64,000 bases of DNA from Lacticaseibacillus zeae DSM 20178 = KCTC 3804 (GTDB lineage Bacteria > Bacillota > Bacilli > Lactobacillales > Lactobacillaceae), in contig NZ_BACQ01000022.1 of the NCBI RefSeq assembly GCF_000260435.1, forward strand, positions 40,498-104,497, written 5' to 3'. The position numbers and the translations under genes were made by a program. Below are positions 9,977 to 20,448 of the stretch, in pieces. How positions within the stretch are numbered: position 1 is the first letter of the stretch; each line of letters starts with the position of its first letter. The notes beneath the pieces were generated by a model. It ran no database searches and had not been told where the DNA came from. It saw only the letters and a list, made by a program, of their open reading frames with translations.

Positions 9977-9988
9977 TGATGAAGTTCC

Positions 9989-12055
<2,067 letters not shown>

Positions 12056-12058
12056 TCA

Positions 12059-14311
12059 TTAAGATTCAATTTTCTTGATCGGGGCAAACGCGGCTAGCAA
12101 CCGCTTGATCCCCATCGCTTTAAAGGCAATGTCCAATTCCTGATCATCGCCTGTTCCGGTGACTTTGACGACGGTGCCCGTTCCCCACTTACGATGCGTC
12201 ACCTTGTCGCCAGCTTCCCAGCTGGTCTTGCCAGCGCCGGTTGTCGGTACCGGTTTAACCGTCACCGGCGTTGCGGCAGTCTCGGCATGGCGACTATACG
12301 GTGAACTAAATGCCCGATCGGTTCGATTAATGAACGGAATGTCGCTTTTTGGCTGATTACCGCCGACCACTTCAAGCAAATCCGGATCGATTTCTTCAAT
12401 AAAACGACTAGCCGGATTATTTTGCCGCTGGCCATACAGCATTCGGGCATAGGCATTGGATAGATACAGCTTCTGCTTGGCGCGCGTGATGCCAACGTAA
12501 GCCAGACGCCGCTCCTCTTCCAGCTCGCCTTCGTCCATGGCCGCCCGACTTAACGGGAAAAGTCCTTCTTCCATGCCAACCAAAAAGACAACCGGAAATT
12601 CCAAGCCCTTAGCCGCATGCAACGTCATTAAGGTGACTTCCTGAGCATCTTCTTCTACTTCGTCTTGATCCGACAACAACGCCAGCTCGGCCAGAAAGTC
12701 GACAAAAATGTCGCTGTCCTCATTTTCCGGCTGATAGCGTTCGTCAAATCCTTGCGTCACCGATAGCAGTTCTTCAAGGTTTTCAATCCGGGTATCGGCT
12801 TCCAGCGTGTGTGCTGCCCGCAACGCATCCAGATAACCACTTTCATCCAAAATGGCCTGCATCATTTCCGTAACATTCAAATCTTTGCGGCGGGTGCCGA
12901 GTTCCTGAATCATTTTGCCAAACTTCGCCAGATTACCGCGCGCTTTGCCGGAAATGGGACTGAGTTCGGCATTGGCTGCTGCTTCCAACAGCGACCACCC
13001 GTGCTGGCTGGCAAATGCTTCCAGCTTTTCGACACTGGTATTGCCAATGCCGCGCTTAGGTTCGTTCACAATCCGCGTGAAACTCATATCGTCTTCAGGA
13101 TTGACGACCAACCGGAAATAAGCAAGGGCATCCCGAATTTCCTTGCGATCGTAGAACTTGTGACCACCAACCATTTTGTAAGGAATATTGGACTTGACGA
13201 ATGCTTCTTCAATCGCCCGTGATTGTGCGTTTGTTCGATACAAAATCGCAAAATCACCATAGTGGCGATGATGCTCGGCCATTTCTTCTTCGATGCGTCG
13301 AATGACGAAAATCGCCTCGTCAGTTTCACTTTGGGCGCGATAATACGTGATTTTGTCACCTTTGCCATTTTCGGTCCACAACGTCTTCACCTGACGATTC
13401 AGGTTGTTCTTAATCACGTCATTGGCCGCACTTAAAATGGTCTTCGTGGAGCGATAATTCTGCTCAAGCAAAATCACGCGAGCCTTAGGAAAATCCTTTT
13501 TGAAATCCAGAATGTTCTGCATGTTGGCACCACGCCAGCCGTAAATGCTCTGATCCGCATCCCCGACAACACAAAGATTGTGGTAACCTTCCGCCAACAT
13601 GTGCACGAGTCGATACTGGGCCTCGTTTGTATCCTGATACTCATCAACGTGAATGTAGCGGAATTTACGTTGATAAAATGCCAGTGTCTCTTTGTCCTTT
13701 TCAAACAACACGATGGTTTGCATGATCAGATCGTCAAAATCCAACGCCTGATCGCTACGGAGCCGTTTTTGATACTCCGCATAAACTTCCGCGACAATTT
13801 TGGTGAAGGGACTATTAGCCTGTTCATCGGCATAAGTCTGCGGATCGATTAAATCATTTTTGGCATTCGAAATGGCCCCCAGGATCGACTTGGGGTCGTA
13901 GCGTTTGGGATCCAAATTGAAATCCGCCAGAATGTGTTTAACCAACGTCAACTGTTCAGCCGGATCGGCAATTGTAAAGGCGCGATTATAGCCCAATTTG
14001 TCGATATCCCGCCGTAAAATCCGGACGCAAAGTGCATGGAAGGTCGAGACCCAGATGTCCCGGGCAATTTCGGGATCAACGAGTTTCCCTACCCGTTCAC
14101 GCATCTCACGAGCTGCTTTATTCGTGAAGGTGATGGCAAGGATGTTCCATGGATTGACGTTTTTTTCTTCTACCAAATAAGCAATCCGGTGCGTTAACAC
14201 CCGGGTCTTGCCAGAGCCGGCACCTGCCATAATTAAAACCGGTCCTTCGGTGGCCAGTACCGCCTCAGCCTGCTTATCGTTCATACCCTTTAATGCGGCA
14301 TCCATTACCAT
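12059..14311 (-). CDS. pcrA: ATP-dependent 3'-5' DNA helicase PcrA
   Basis: 750-residue UvrD/Rep-family SF1A helicase needed for repair and rolling-circle replication. It has the Q-motif start MNDKQAEAV, Walker A GAGSGKT, DEYQDTN (motif II), GDADQSIYGWRGA (III), QNYRST (IV), VTLMTLHAAKGLEFPVVFLVG (V) and RRLAYVGITRAK (VI). The tail contains the WEAGDKVTHRKWGTGTVVKV Tudor-like RNA polymerase interaction region typical of PcrA. The first of two close ATGs is used; AAAGGA lies 11 bases before it. First gene of the leftward block. Confidence 0.97.
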   Translation of the reverse strand: MVMDAALKGMNDKQAEAVLATEGPVLIMAGAGSGKTRVLTHRIAYLVEEKNVNPWNILAITFTNKAAREMRERVGKLVDPEIARDIWVSTFHALCVRILRRDIDKLGYNRAFTIADPAEQLTLVKHILADFNLDPKRYDPKSILGAISNAKNDLIDPQTYADEQANSPFTKIVAEVYAEYQKRLRSDQALDFDDLIMQTIVLFEKDKETLAFYQRKFRYIHVDEYQDTNEAQYRLVHMLAEGYHNLCVVGDADQSIYGWRGANMQNILDFKKDFPKARVILLEQNYRSTKTILSAANDVIKNNLNRQVKTLWTENGKGDKITYYRAQSETDEAIFVIRRIEEEMAEHHRHYGDFAILYRTNAQSRAIEEAFVKSNIPYKMVGGHKFYDRKEIRDALAYFRLVVNPEDDMSFTRIVNEPKRGIGNTSVEKLEAFASQHGWSLLEAAANAELSPISGKARGNLAKFGKMIQELGTRRKDLNVTEMMQAILDESGYLDALRAAHTLEADTRIENLEELLSVTQGFDERYQPENEDSDIFVDFLAELALLSDQDEVEEDAQEVTLMTLHAAKGLEFPVVFLVGMEEGLFPLSRAAMDEGELEEERRLAYVGITRAKQKLYLSNAYARMLYGQRQNNPASRFIEEIDPDLLEVVGGNQPKSDIPFINRTDRAFSSPYSRHAETAATPVTVKPVPTTGAGKTSWEAGDKVTHRKWGTGTVVKVTGTGDDQELDIAFKAMGIKRLLAAFAPIKKIES

Positions 14312-14497
14312 TTAACGAATCGTCCTTTCAGAAAAACCAAGTGAAAAATTCCTTGACCTATTGTACCAAACTTTGGGCCTAAGCGTGAGTGCCGGCAAGA
14401 TACGATATCGGCCAAAACAGGCGGTATTTAATGCTTATTTTAGATTCCCGCTTGACCCGAGATTTCCGTCATTCGTTGTTATTGCATATTCATTGCG

Positions 14498-14526
14498 TTG
14501 ACAGGTCACTCTGATACACTTAAAGA
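14498..14526 (+). promoter_or_regulatory. Probable sigma-A promoter for the SGNH lipoprotein gene
   Basis: A perfect TTGACA (14498-14503) is followed after 17 bases by TAAAGA (14521-14526), about 40 bases before the start codon. The -10 is weak, so the pairing is moderately sure. Confidence 0.5.
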
Positions 14527-14565
14527 AAGCAGTCAGAGAAACAGTGACTCAAAAAAGGTGGTTCT

Positions 14566-15354
14566 ATGAAAAAAGTTTGGGTGGGGTTGGGACTTTTATT
14601 ATTACTGTTGGCTGCCGGTTGCGGTGTTCAACGGCATGCAACTAAATCCAGTCGTGCATCGACATCCGCAAGTTCGCGCCAAGTAAGTGCTTCACAGCAG
14701 ACATCATCGGTACCGCAGACGCCGTTAGCTAAATTAAAGGCTCGCTCGAAAGACACTTTAGTTTACGCACCTTTTGGCGATAGCCTTTCCGTCGGCCTTT
14801 TTGCAGACAAAAAAACCAGCCGCTTCACCTCGCTTTTTACCCAACAGTTGGGACAATTAACCGGAAAAACCGTTACTGAAGCAGGCATTGCCGAAGTCGG
14901 TAAAACTGCCACCAATCTCGGCGTCCCGGCCTTGTCAAGCTTAGTGGCACAGCAGCCAGACGTGGTAACGATCGAATTCGGCACCAATGACGCTGTGGGT
15001 GGTGCAACGCCATCTGCCCTTGCTGCTTACCACCAAGCCCTCACAACCATTGTGACGACGCTGCAGGAAAAGACCACCGCCCAACTGATCCTCATGACAA
15101 CCTGGTCGCCGAACAACGGGCCGTATGCCGCCGCGGATTTAAAATTTGACGCTGTTGTCAAAGAGATTGGCCGTTCCTACCACGTGCCGGTGGCTGACTT
15201 GGCGACGATCTGGCAAGGCCATGATGATGTGACCGGCCCGGCTGGCACCACCATTCCCGATTTTGCGGCTAACGGTCCGCGTGATACGTTTCATCCTAAT
15301 CAACAGGGGCATGATCAAATCGCTGCCCTACTTATCAAAACCTTGGAGGAATGA
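14566..15354 (+). CDS. SGNH/GDSL hydrolase lipoprotein
   Basis: 262 residues. A lipoprotein signal ending LAAGC (lipobox) is followed by a Ser/Thr-rich linker (about 25-55). The SGNH hydrolase domain has block I in YAPFGDSLSVG, the Gly-x-Asn-Asp block in IEFGTNDAVGG, and the catalytic Asp/His block V in RDTFHPNQQGH. All catalytic residues are present, so an active esterase or acetyl-hydrolase on the outer membrane face is expected; the substrate is unknown (peptidoglycan or teichoic acid acetyl or acyl groups are candidates). Start has GGTGG 7-9 bases upstream. The next gene starts 3 bases after its stop, so the two form an operon. Confidence 0.85.
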   Translation: MKKVWVGLGLLLLLLAAGCGVQRHATKSSRASTSASSRQVSASQQTSSVPQTPLAKLKARSKDTLVYAPFGDSLSVGLFADKKTSRFTSLFTQQLGQLTGKTVTEAGIAEVGKTATNLGVPALSSLVAQQPDVVTIEFGTNDAVGGATPSALAAYHQALTTIVTTLQEKTTAQLILMTTWSPNNGPYAAADLKFDAVVKEIGRSYHVPVADLATIWQGHDDVTGPAGTTIPDFAANGPRDTFHPNQQGHDQIAALLIKTLEE

Positions 15355-15357
15355 TCC

Positions 15358-16569
15358 ATGCAAGCATCTTTAAAATTTTGTCCAAATTGTGGCCAACCGA
15401 TTGGCCCTGACAATGACTTTTGTCCAAACTGCGGCTTTGATTTGCGTGCTGCGCGGCAACAGGCGCAAAGCACAAGTCAAAAAGAAGCAGCCAATTCACA
15501 ATCGTCACCTGCCACCCCTTCACCCGCCGCTTCTGCAACGTCGGCTACTGCTGAGCGCCGTCGTCCGCCGCGGTCACCACGGCATTGGCTGCTCGTAACC
15601 GGGATTGCCGTGATCTTAATACTGGGAATCGCTTATTTTGCTGGCGCGACTTATTACAGTCAGGATCGGCAAGTAACGGAGCTGGCCGAAGAAATGACCA
15701 GTGGGGATGCCGATGATATGGCGGAAGTCGCGGTAGCCAGCGATGGTACGGCGTTACACGAGGACGATTTGAAGCCCCTTGCGCAACTCATCAAAAACCG
15801 CAGCGATCGCAGTCTTCTGCATAGCATGATTATGGCTAAGTCGACCAGCGGCCCAGTTCAGATTGTCAAGGCAGGCCATGAACTGCTTATTTTCCCAAAA
15901 TATAAAGTCAAATTAGGGACAGCCGATGCCGTCGTCAAAACCAACCTTAAAAATGCCACACTCACGCTGAACGGCACGCCGGCGCAAGCCAAAGCGCATG
16001 ACGGCCAATATATCATCACCGGTCAACTGCCAGGCGTCTACACGCTTAAACTCAGCGGCACGCATGACTGTTTAACCAAAGACTTCACACGGGAAGTGGT
16101 GATCCCGCTCAAAGGCCAGGCATCGGATCTAACTTTAGATGCAGCAACGGCTTCCTCTTCCAGCGCCACATCTTCCAGTTCCGCATCATCGCAAAATTCA
16201 CATCCGGATAGCAATACCCACGACGATGATAGCGATGACGATTATGATGACAATGGCGTCACGAAAACAACACGCCAGTATCCTTCCGACCCGTCAAAAC
16301 GCAACGACAATCATTCCACCAGTGGCATTGTGGGCCGCTGGGAATCAGGCGACCGGGCAACGTTCACTTTTAATAGTGATGGCACTTATACGGCAACCAA
16401 TAACGGCACGCCAAGTAACGGTAAGTGGGAAGTCGTTTATCGTGACGGCAATGTCTTCAATATCAAGTTCACCAAGTCTGATGGCGGCAGCACGGTTGAA
16501 CCCTTCGTCCTTGATGATGACGACTTGATCGAAACCAATCTCAAAATTAAATGGGAACGCGATGACTGA
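15358..16569 (+). CDS. Zinc-ribbon membrane-anchored protein
   Basis: 403 residues. A double zinc-ribbon knuckle is at the N terminus (FCPNCGQPIG and FCPNCGFDL, two CxxC pairs). A basic, proline-rich stretch and one membrane helix (about residues 80-103) follow. The extracytoplasmic part includes a TcaA-like region, then a Ser-rich and Asp-rich linker (about 262-300), and a C-terminal lipocalin-like beta segment (GIVGRWESGDRATFTFNSDG, then GKWEV). The layout resembles TcaA/YvbJ-type proteins that sense or act at the cell wall. Function here is not known. Partner of the SGNH lipoprotein, 3-base spacing, GGAGGA in the upstream gene's end. Confidence 0.75.
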   Translation: MQASLKFCPNCGQPIGPDNDFCPNCGFDLRAARQQAQSTSQKEAANSQSSPATPSPAASATSATAERRRPPRSPRHWLLVTGIAVILILGIAYFAGATYYSQDRQVTELAEEMTSGDADDMAEVAVASDGTALHEDDLKPLAQLIKNRSDRSLLHSMIMAKSTSGPVQIVKAGHELLIFPKYKVKLGTADAVVKTNLKNATLTLNGTPAQAKAHDGQYIITGQLPGVYTLKLSGTHDCLTKDFTREVVIPLKGQASDLTLDAATASSSSATSSSSASSQNSHPDSNTHDDDSDDDYDDNGVTKTTRQYPSDPSKRNDNHSTSGIVGRWESGDRATFTFNSDGTYTATNNGTPSNGKWEVVYRDGNVFNIKFTKSDGGSTVEPFVLDDDDLIETNLKIKWERDD

Positions 16570-16653
16570 TTTGTCCGTATACTATTTGCCATTGTTGCCA
16601 TGGTGTTATACTAATGGCAGTATCCGAATTTAATTCGTTAGGAGGCGGATAGT

Positions 16654-16824
16654 ATGACATCAGATAAGTGGCGGCCATTAGTGGTTACGTTAATCGTCAT
16701 TGCCGCCATCTTTGCCGCCTTGTTCATTTTGGAAGTCTTTAACAATGGCGGTGGCATGGGAATTACCCACGGCAGCATGACGCGCGGCATTTCGTCCTGG
16801 CACATGGGCGGTTGCATGCGCTAG
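16654..16824 (+). CDS. Small single-pass membrane protein, Met/His/Cys-rich tail
   Basis: 56 residues, too short for most gene callers. It has a strong ribosome site (TTAGGAGG, 8-9 bases before ATG). One hydrophobic helix (about residues 8-28) is followed by FNNGGGMGITHGSM and a tail with HMGGCMR. The tail has four Met, two His and one Cys in about 20 residues, which could bind metal, but this is only an inference. It lies 84 bases after the zinc-ribbon gene and is closed by the hairpin at 16854-16887. Confidence 0.65.
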   Translation: MTSDKWRPLVVTLIVIAAIFAALFILEVFNNGGGMGITHGSMTRGISSWHMGGCMR

Positions 16825-16853
16825 ATGTTCGCATTTTGATCGCTTCATCGATG

Positions 16854-16887
16854 CCCCTGTTTGTGCATATGCACAGCAGGGGTTTTT
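16854..16887 (+). terminator. Rho-independent terminator
   Basis: CCCCTG (16854-16859) pairs with CAGGGG (16877-16882), with an inner TGTGCA/TGCACA stem and a T5 tail at 16883-16887. Ends the rightward unit from 14566. Confidence 0.85.
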
Positions 16888-16894
16888 ATGTGGT

Positions 16895-17017
16895 GCTGAG
16901 CGTGAGCCGGCGCGCTTAGAAGCCGAAGTATAAGCGACCTTGGGCGTGATGGCCCGGGCTTAGGCCATTGCGACCAAGGTCCTTATACGCAGGCTTCTGC
17001 GCCGGGGAACGCGTTAT
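16895..17017. repeat. Long imperfect palindrome, family copy 1
   Basis: A foldback of about 123 bp. Paired arms: CCGGCGC (16907) with GCGCCGG (16999), AGAAGCC (16918) with GGCTTCT (16992), GTATAAG (16928) with CTTATAC (16982), GACCTTGG (16936) with CCAAGGTC (16974), then an inner ATGGCC/GGCCAT. Similar sequences occur at 46757-46857 and 49283-49402. All copies are intergenic. Confidence 0.85.
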
Positions 17018-17018
17018 A

Positions 17019-17058
17019 GCTGAGCGTGAGCCGACTTCTGCGCCGGAAAACGCGTTAT
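17019..17058. repeat. Truncated tandem copy of the palindromic repeat
   Basis: Begins GCTGAGCGTGAGCCG like copy 1 and then jumps to its last part (ACTTCTGCGCCGGAAAACGC). Only the outer arms remain: the hairpin centre has been deleted, directly next to the full copy. Confidence 0.75.
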
Positions 17059-17082
17059 CGCATCTCCCCAAAAATAAATAAC

Positions 17083-17110
17083 TTGCTAAGCAAACATACG
17101 TTCGTATAAT
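17083..17110 (+). promoter_or_regulatory. SOS promoter with LexA box
   Basis: TTGCTA (17083-17088) and TATAAT (17105-17110) with a 16-base spacer. Inside the spacer lies CAAACATACGTTCG (17091-17104), which matches the Gram-positive LexA/DinR consensus CGAACRNRYGTTCG at 13 of 14 positions. LexA bound here would cover the promoter. Confidence 0.85.
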
Positions 17111-17130
17111 GATAAACAGAGGTGATCTTC

Positions 17131-18438
17131 ATGGCCTATGATTATCCACACGAACCGCATCGGGTCATTTTTTTGATTGACAATAAGTCCTTTTACGCCT
17201 CAGTCGAAAGCATTGAGCGTGGACTTGATCCGCTTAAAACCATTCTGGTTGTGATGTCTGAACAGGAGAATACGAACGGCGGGCTAATCTTAGCGACTTC
17301 GCCTATGGCCAAAAAAATGTACGGTCTCAAAAATAATGTCAGTCGTCAGCGCGATTTGCCCAACGAACCACACCTAATTGTCGTTCCGCCGCGCATGAAC
17401 CTCTACATTCAGAAAAATCTGGCTATTAACGATATTTTTCGTCAATTTGTTGCCGATGAAGATCTGTGGGCCTACTCGATTGATGAATCCATCCTTGATA
17501 TGACCCATACTTGGCGACTGTTTGGAAAAACACCAGAGGCAGTTGCCAAGCTCATTCAATCGACGGTTCAACAGCAGCTAGGTCTGCGGACCACGGTCGG
17601 AATCGGTGAAAACCCGGTTCAAGCCAAAATTGCTCTTGATGTTTATGCTAAACACAGTCCTGATTTGCTTGGCATCATCAAGTATGCGACGGTCCCGAAC
17701 ACCATCTGGAAAATTAACGAGATGACCGATGTCTGGAGTATCGGTCACCGCACAGCAGCGCATTTAGCGCGCATGGGCATCACAAACATGTACGAACTCG
17801 CCCATGCGAATCCCTATGCCTTAAAACAGGAAATGGGTATTATCGGCACTCAGCTGTTTGCAACCGCTTGGGGCATTGATCGCACCAAAATCAGCAAGCG
17901 CATCGTGACCCGCCAGCCAAGTATCGGTAATTCCCAAGTGCTTCCGCGCGACTATAGCAATCAATTCGAAATCGAAATTGTCATCAAAGAAATCGGTGAA
18001 CAGGTCGCAGCCCGCTTACGCCATCATCATAAACGTGCCGGTGAGCTTTCACTGGGTATCGGGTTTTCGTATGCAGAAAGCCAGCAAGACGGTCGGTCCG
18101 GTTTTACGCAAGCAAAGCGAATTTTGCCAACCAATCGCAACACCGACATTGTTGCGGCGTTGCGCGAGATTTTCCGAAAGAACTGGCATGGTGAAGTCAT
18201 TCGCAATGTGGCCGTCTTCACATCCCGTCTGGCACCTGACACTGGCGAGCAACTCAACTTCTTTGAGCCGGTCGATCGCCAAATTAAAGCGACCGATCTG
18301 GAACGAACACTTGATACGATTCGCAGTCGCTTTGGTTTCAAGGCGTTGGTGTACGCCAAAAGCGCGATGCATGGTGGTACAGCCATTCAGCGTGCATCAC
18401 TGGTAGGAGGACACAATGGCGGCAATAGCTATGATTAA
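17131..18438 (+). CDS. Y-family translesion DNA polymerase (UmuC/DinB-like)
   Basis: 435 residues. The ATG at 17131 is preferred to the GTG at 17122 because AGAGGTG (17118-17124) fits it with normal spacing. Y-family motifs: the metal-binding FLIDNKSFYASVE near the N terminus and the catalytic YSIDESILD. The little-finger region follows from about residue 240 to 350. It copies past DNA lesions with low fidelity. A LexA box covers its promoter, so it should be induced by DNA damage. The UvrX/YqjW-type Gram-positive subgroup is the best fit. The next gene overlaps its end by 23 bases. Confidence 0.9.
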   Translation: MAYDYPHEPHRVIFLIDNKSFYASVESIERGLDPLKTILVVMSEQENTNGGLILATSPMAKKMYGLKNNVSRQRDLPNEPHLIVVPPRMNLYIQKNLAINDIFRQFVADEDLWAYSIDESILDMTHTWRLFGKTPEAVAKLIQSTVQQQLGLRTTVGIGENPVQAKIALDVYAKHSPDLLGIIKYATVPNTIWKINEMTDVWSIGHRTAAHLARMGITNMYELAHANPYALKQEMGIIGTQLFATAWGIDRTKISKRIVTRQPSIGNSQVLPRDYSNQFEIEIVIKEIGEQVAARLRHHHKRAGELSLGIGFSYAESQQDGRSGFTQAKRILPTNRNTDIVAALREIFRKNWHGEVIRNVAVFTSRLAPDTGEQLNFFEPVDRQIKATDLERTLDTIRSRFGFKALVYAKSAMHGGTAIQRASLVGGHNGGNSYD

Positions 18439-18751
18439 AGACCTCAAAATCATCATGGAACGGTTAACGCCACTATTTAAGCGCAAACGAAACACAAGGT
18501 ATTGGATCTCACTGGTGAATCAGACCTACACGCCAGCGTTCAACTTCTTTTTTAACATTCAACCCAAGGACCAGCGGCAGCGCTCGATCCCGTTGCACAG
18601 TCTGCACGGCTATGATCTTGCCCAGTTAGAGGCTTTCCTTGGCTTGTTACGCAAACAAACCCAATTAACCATTGAATTTGTCGGTTTTGAAGACATGCGC
18701 TGGCCACAAACCAACCGAATCATTCAACGACGTGCCCGTCTTGATGAATGA
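18416..18751 (+). CDS. Hypothetical protein coupled to the Y-family polymerase
   Basis: 111 residues with no family I recognise. ATG at 18416 has GTAGGAGG 5 bases upstream, inside the end of the polymerase gene; the 23-base overlap strongly suggests coupled translation and shared SOS control. The protein is basic at the N terminus (FKRKRNTRYW). In other Firmicutes a small YolD-like protein often sits next to UvrX-type polymerases; this could be its analogue, but the sequence does not clearly show the YolD signature. Confidence 0.7.
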   Translation: MAAIAMIKDLKIIMERLTPLFKRKRNTRYWISLVNQTYTPAFNFFFNIQPKDQRQRSIPLHSLHGYDLAQLEAFLGLLRKQTQLTIEFVGFEDMRWPQTNRIIQRRARLDE

Positions 18752-18815
18752 TGACCTACTTGGCAGTCTGACTGCGTGCCTACTACAGCTAAAAACTGAA
18801 TATTGGGTCCAAGAA

Positions 18816-18848
18816 AAAAGCCGGTCTCAGACAACAAGACCGACTTTT
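18816..18848. terminator. Bidirectional terminator between converging genes
   Basis: AAGCCGGTCT (18818-18827) pairs with AGACCGACTT (18837-18846), with A-run and T-run flanks. It serves the polymerase unit from the left and the membrane-protein gene from the right. Confidence 0.75.
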
Positions 18849-18899
18849 CATCATGATTAGCACTAATTAACCGATGTCACCACCAGACGATTGATCAAA

Positions 18900-19403
18900 T
18901 TAATAGGCAATCGTATAAGAGTGGCGTTCATCAAGCACAAAGGCCTCAGCCATCTCGGGGCCGTGCTGGGCAAGAATCTGATCTGCTAGATAAGCCTGAA
19001 GATCTTCATGGAAGTAAGTTTCAAACCCAAAACTCCACGCCTGCACCAAATGTTTTCCTTGGCGCCGTCCTGCCTTAAAGTTCTCATAAATTGCGTGGTA
19101 AATGGAACGACCCGTTAACCTGACGCTTACTGGCAAGACAACCCGTTGATTGCCATGCCGAAAACGCGCATTAACCGTCCGAAAAGTCATGAAGCGAATA
19201 ATGAGCAAAACACTTGGAATCATAATACTCAAGCCCACTAGCGCGACAAAAATGATGCCCAAAACAAAGCCAACAGCACTAACTGCCATGGCGCCGGAAA
19301 TCACGACGCTTAGGCCGATCACAAACAAAATCAGTAACAACGCTGGAAATAGAGCAACGCCAGCGACTAAAACCCAGAGCAACAATTTAATTGCTATTTT
19401 CAT
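18900..19403 (-). CDS. Membrane protein of unknown function
   Basis: 167 residues. The ATG at 19401-19403 (MKIAIKLLLWVL) is chosen because TTTGGAGGC precedes it. Two or three hydrophobic helices fill residues 5-80 (LFPALLLILFVIGLSVVISG, then GFVLGIIFVALVGLSIMIP). A cytoplasmic, charged C-terminal half follows, with an aromatic HLVQAWSFGFETYFHEDL segment. No family recognised. It starts 22 bases after the stop of the ACT-domain gene, so the two are probably cotranscribed. Confidence 0.65.
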   Translation of the reverse strand: MKIAIKLLLWVLVAGVALFPALLLILFVIGLSVVISGAMAVSAVGFVLGIIFVALVGLSIMIPSVLLIIRFMTFRTVNARFRHGNQRVVLPVSVRLTGRSIYHAIYENFKAGRRQGKHLVQAWSFGFETYFHEDLQAYLADQILAQHGPEMAEAFVLDERHSYTIAY

Positions 19404-19425
19404 AAAGCCTCCAAAAACATGCTGT

Positions 19426-19860
19426 TTATTCAATGGAAATCAGGTGCACATCACTGACACCGCGAATGCCGCCAAGTTTAGTGGCAAGATCATCAAGGGT
19501 TCCTTGCAGCGCCGAAATATCAAATGATATAACAACACTTGCCCAGTTGTGGATCGGAATATTCTGGTTAATGGTCACGATACTGGCCTGGGCTTGTGAC
19601 ATCACAGTCAAAACTTCCGACAAAATGCCGCGATCGTGATGAAGCATCAATGAAATGACCGCCTTACGCGATGCCATTTCATGATCTGGTAAAAACACAT
19701 AGTCTTTGTACTTGTAATAAGTGCCGCGGGAAATGCCGACTCGCTTGACCGCTTCACTCACCTGTTTAACTTCGCCATTTTGGAGCAATGCCCGCGCGGC
19801 AATCACTTTGCCGACCAAGTCCGGAAGAATCGAACTGTCAACAATATAAAACTGCTTCAC
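19426..19860 (-). CDS. ACT domain-containing protein (PheB / UPF0735 family)
   Basis: 144 residues with a GTG start at 19858-19860, chosen because GGGGGG lies 6 bases upstream; the longer ATG frame has no ribosome site. The N-terminal half (GKVIAARALLQNGEVKQVSEAVKRVGISRGTYYKYK) is a helix-turn-helix-like segment. The C-terminal half (MLHHDRGILSEVLTVMSQAQ) is an ACT domain, which usually binds amino acids. In Bacillus this family member lies beside pheA. A regulatory role in amino acid metabolism is inferred. Confidence 0.85.
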   Translation of the reverse strand: MKQFYIVDSSILPDLVGKVIAARALLQNGEVKQVSEAVKRVGISRGTYYKYKDYVFLPDHEMASRKAVISLMLHHDRGILSEVLTVMSQAQASIVTINQNIPIHNWASVVISFDISALQGTLDDLATKLGGIRGVSDVHLISIE

Positions 19861-20177
19861 GCGAATCCCCCCCAAAAATGAACCGACTGCCAGCAACCGC
19901 TTCTCACCGACAGACATCCGTTCGAATATGTTCATATTGTAACAGTCATTGCCACTTCTGAAAAGCAACCGTCAAATTGTAAAAGATTTGACATGTTTTC
20001 AAGGAAAATAAGCTCTCTTTACTTATAACACTTCGCCAAGGGCTGTCAATTCCACTTTAGGCAATCTCCGTGATAGCTCGATAGCTGCACTTATTTCATC
20101 AACGAACCTTTAAACGTATGCTATTTTGCAGTAGGCTGATGGTGTCTTTGAAGGGAAAAGCATGAGGGGGCTTTTGA
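19861..20177. other. Divergent intergenic region
   Basis: Separates the leftward ACT-domain gene from a rightward small gene. It is AT-rich and should hold both promoters. No inverted repeat strong enough to call an operator and no RNA gene was seen. Confidence 0.4.
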
Positions 20178-20384
20178 ATGAAGATGCGGCAACCGTATCA
20201 TTTATCTTGGCAATTACTAACAGTGGCAATCATCATCGCGTTTATAGCGTTTGTCGAATACTGGCCGCACCTGAGTGATGATGCGTTAATGGGCAGCGGT
20301 CTCATTAGTGGTGGACTTTGCATCGGTGCATTACATATGGCACACCACGTCACCGACACGTCCAGGAATCACAAGAAAAAGTAA
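20178..20384 (+). CDS. Small membrane protein
   Basis: 68 residues. GAGGGGGC ribosome site before the ATG. Two hydrophobic segments (WQLLTVAIIIAFIAFVEYW and LMGSGLISGGLCIGALHMA) and a basic end (RNHKKK). No family recognised. Monocistronic, with a hairpin just downstream. Confidence 0.6.
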   Translation: MKMRQPYHLSWQLLTVAIIIAFIAFVEYWPHLSDDALMGSGLISGGLCIGALHMAHHVTDTSRNHKKK

Positions 20385-20401
20385 TACCTTTAACCGACAA
20401 A

Positions 20402-20428
20402 ATGAGCTACGGTTTTAACCGCAGCTCA
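20402..20428. terminator. Terminator hairpin between converging genes
   Basis: ATGAGCTaCGGTT pairs with AACCGcAGCTCAT across a 2-base loop, with A/T flanks. It lies between the small membrane gene and the acetyltransferase gene. Confidence 0.7.
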
Positions 20429-20448
20429 TCACTGTTAACGCTTAGATG

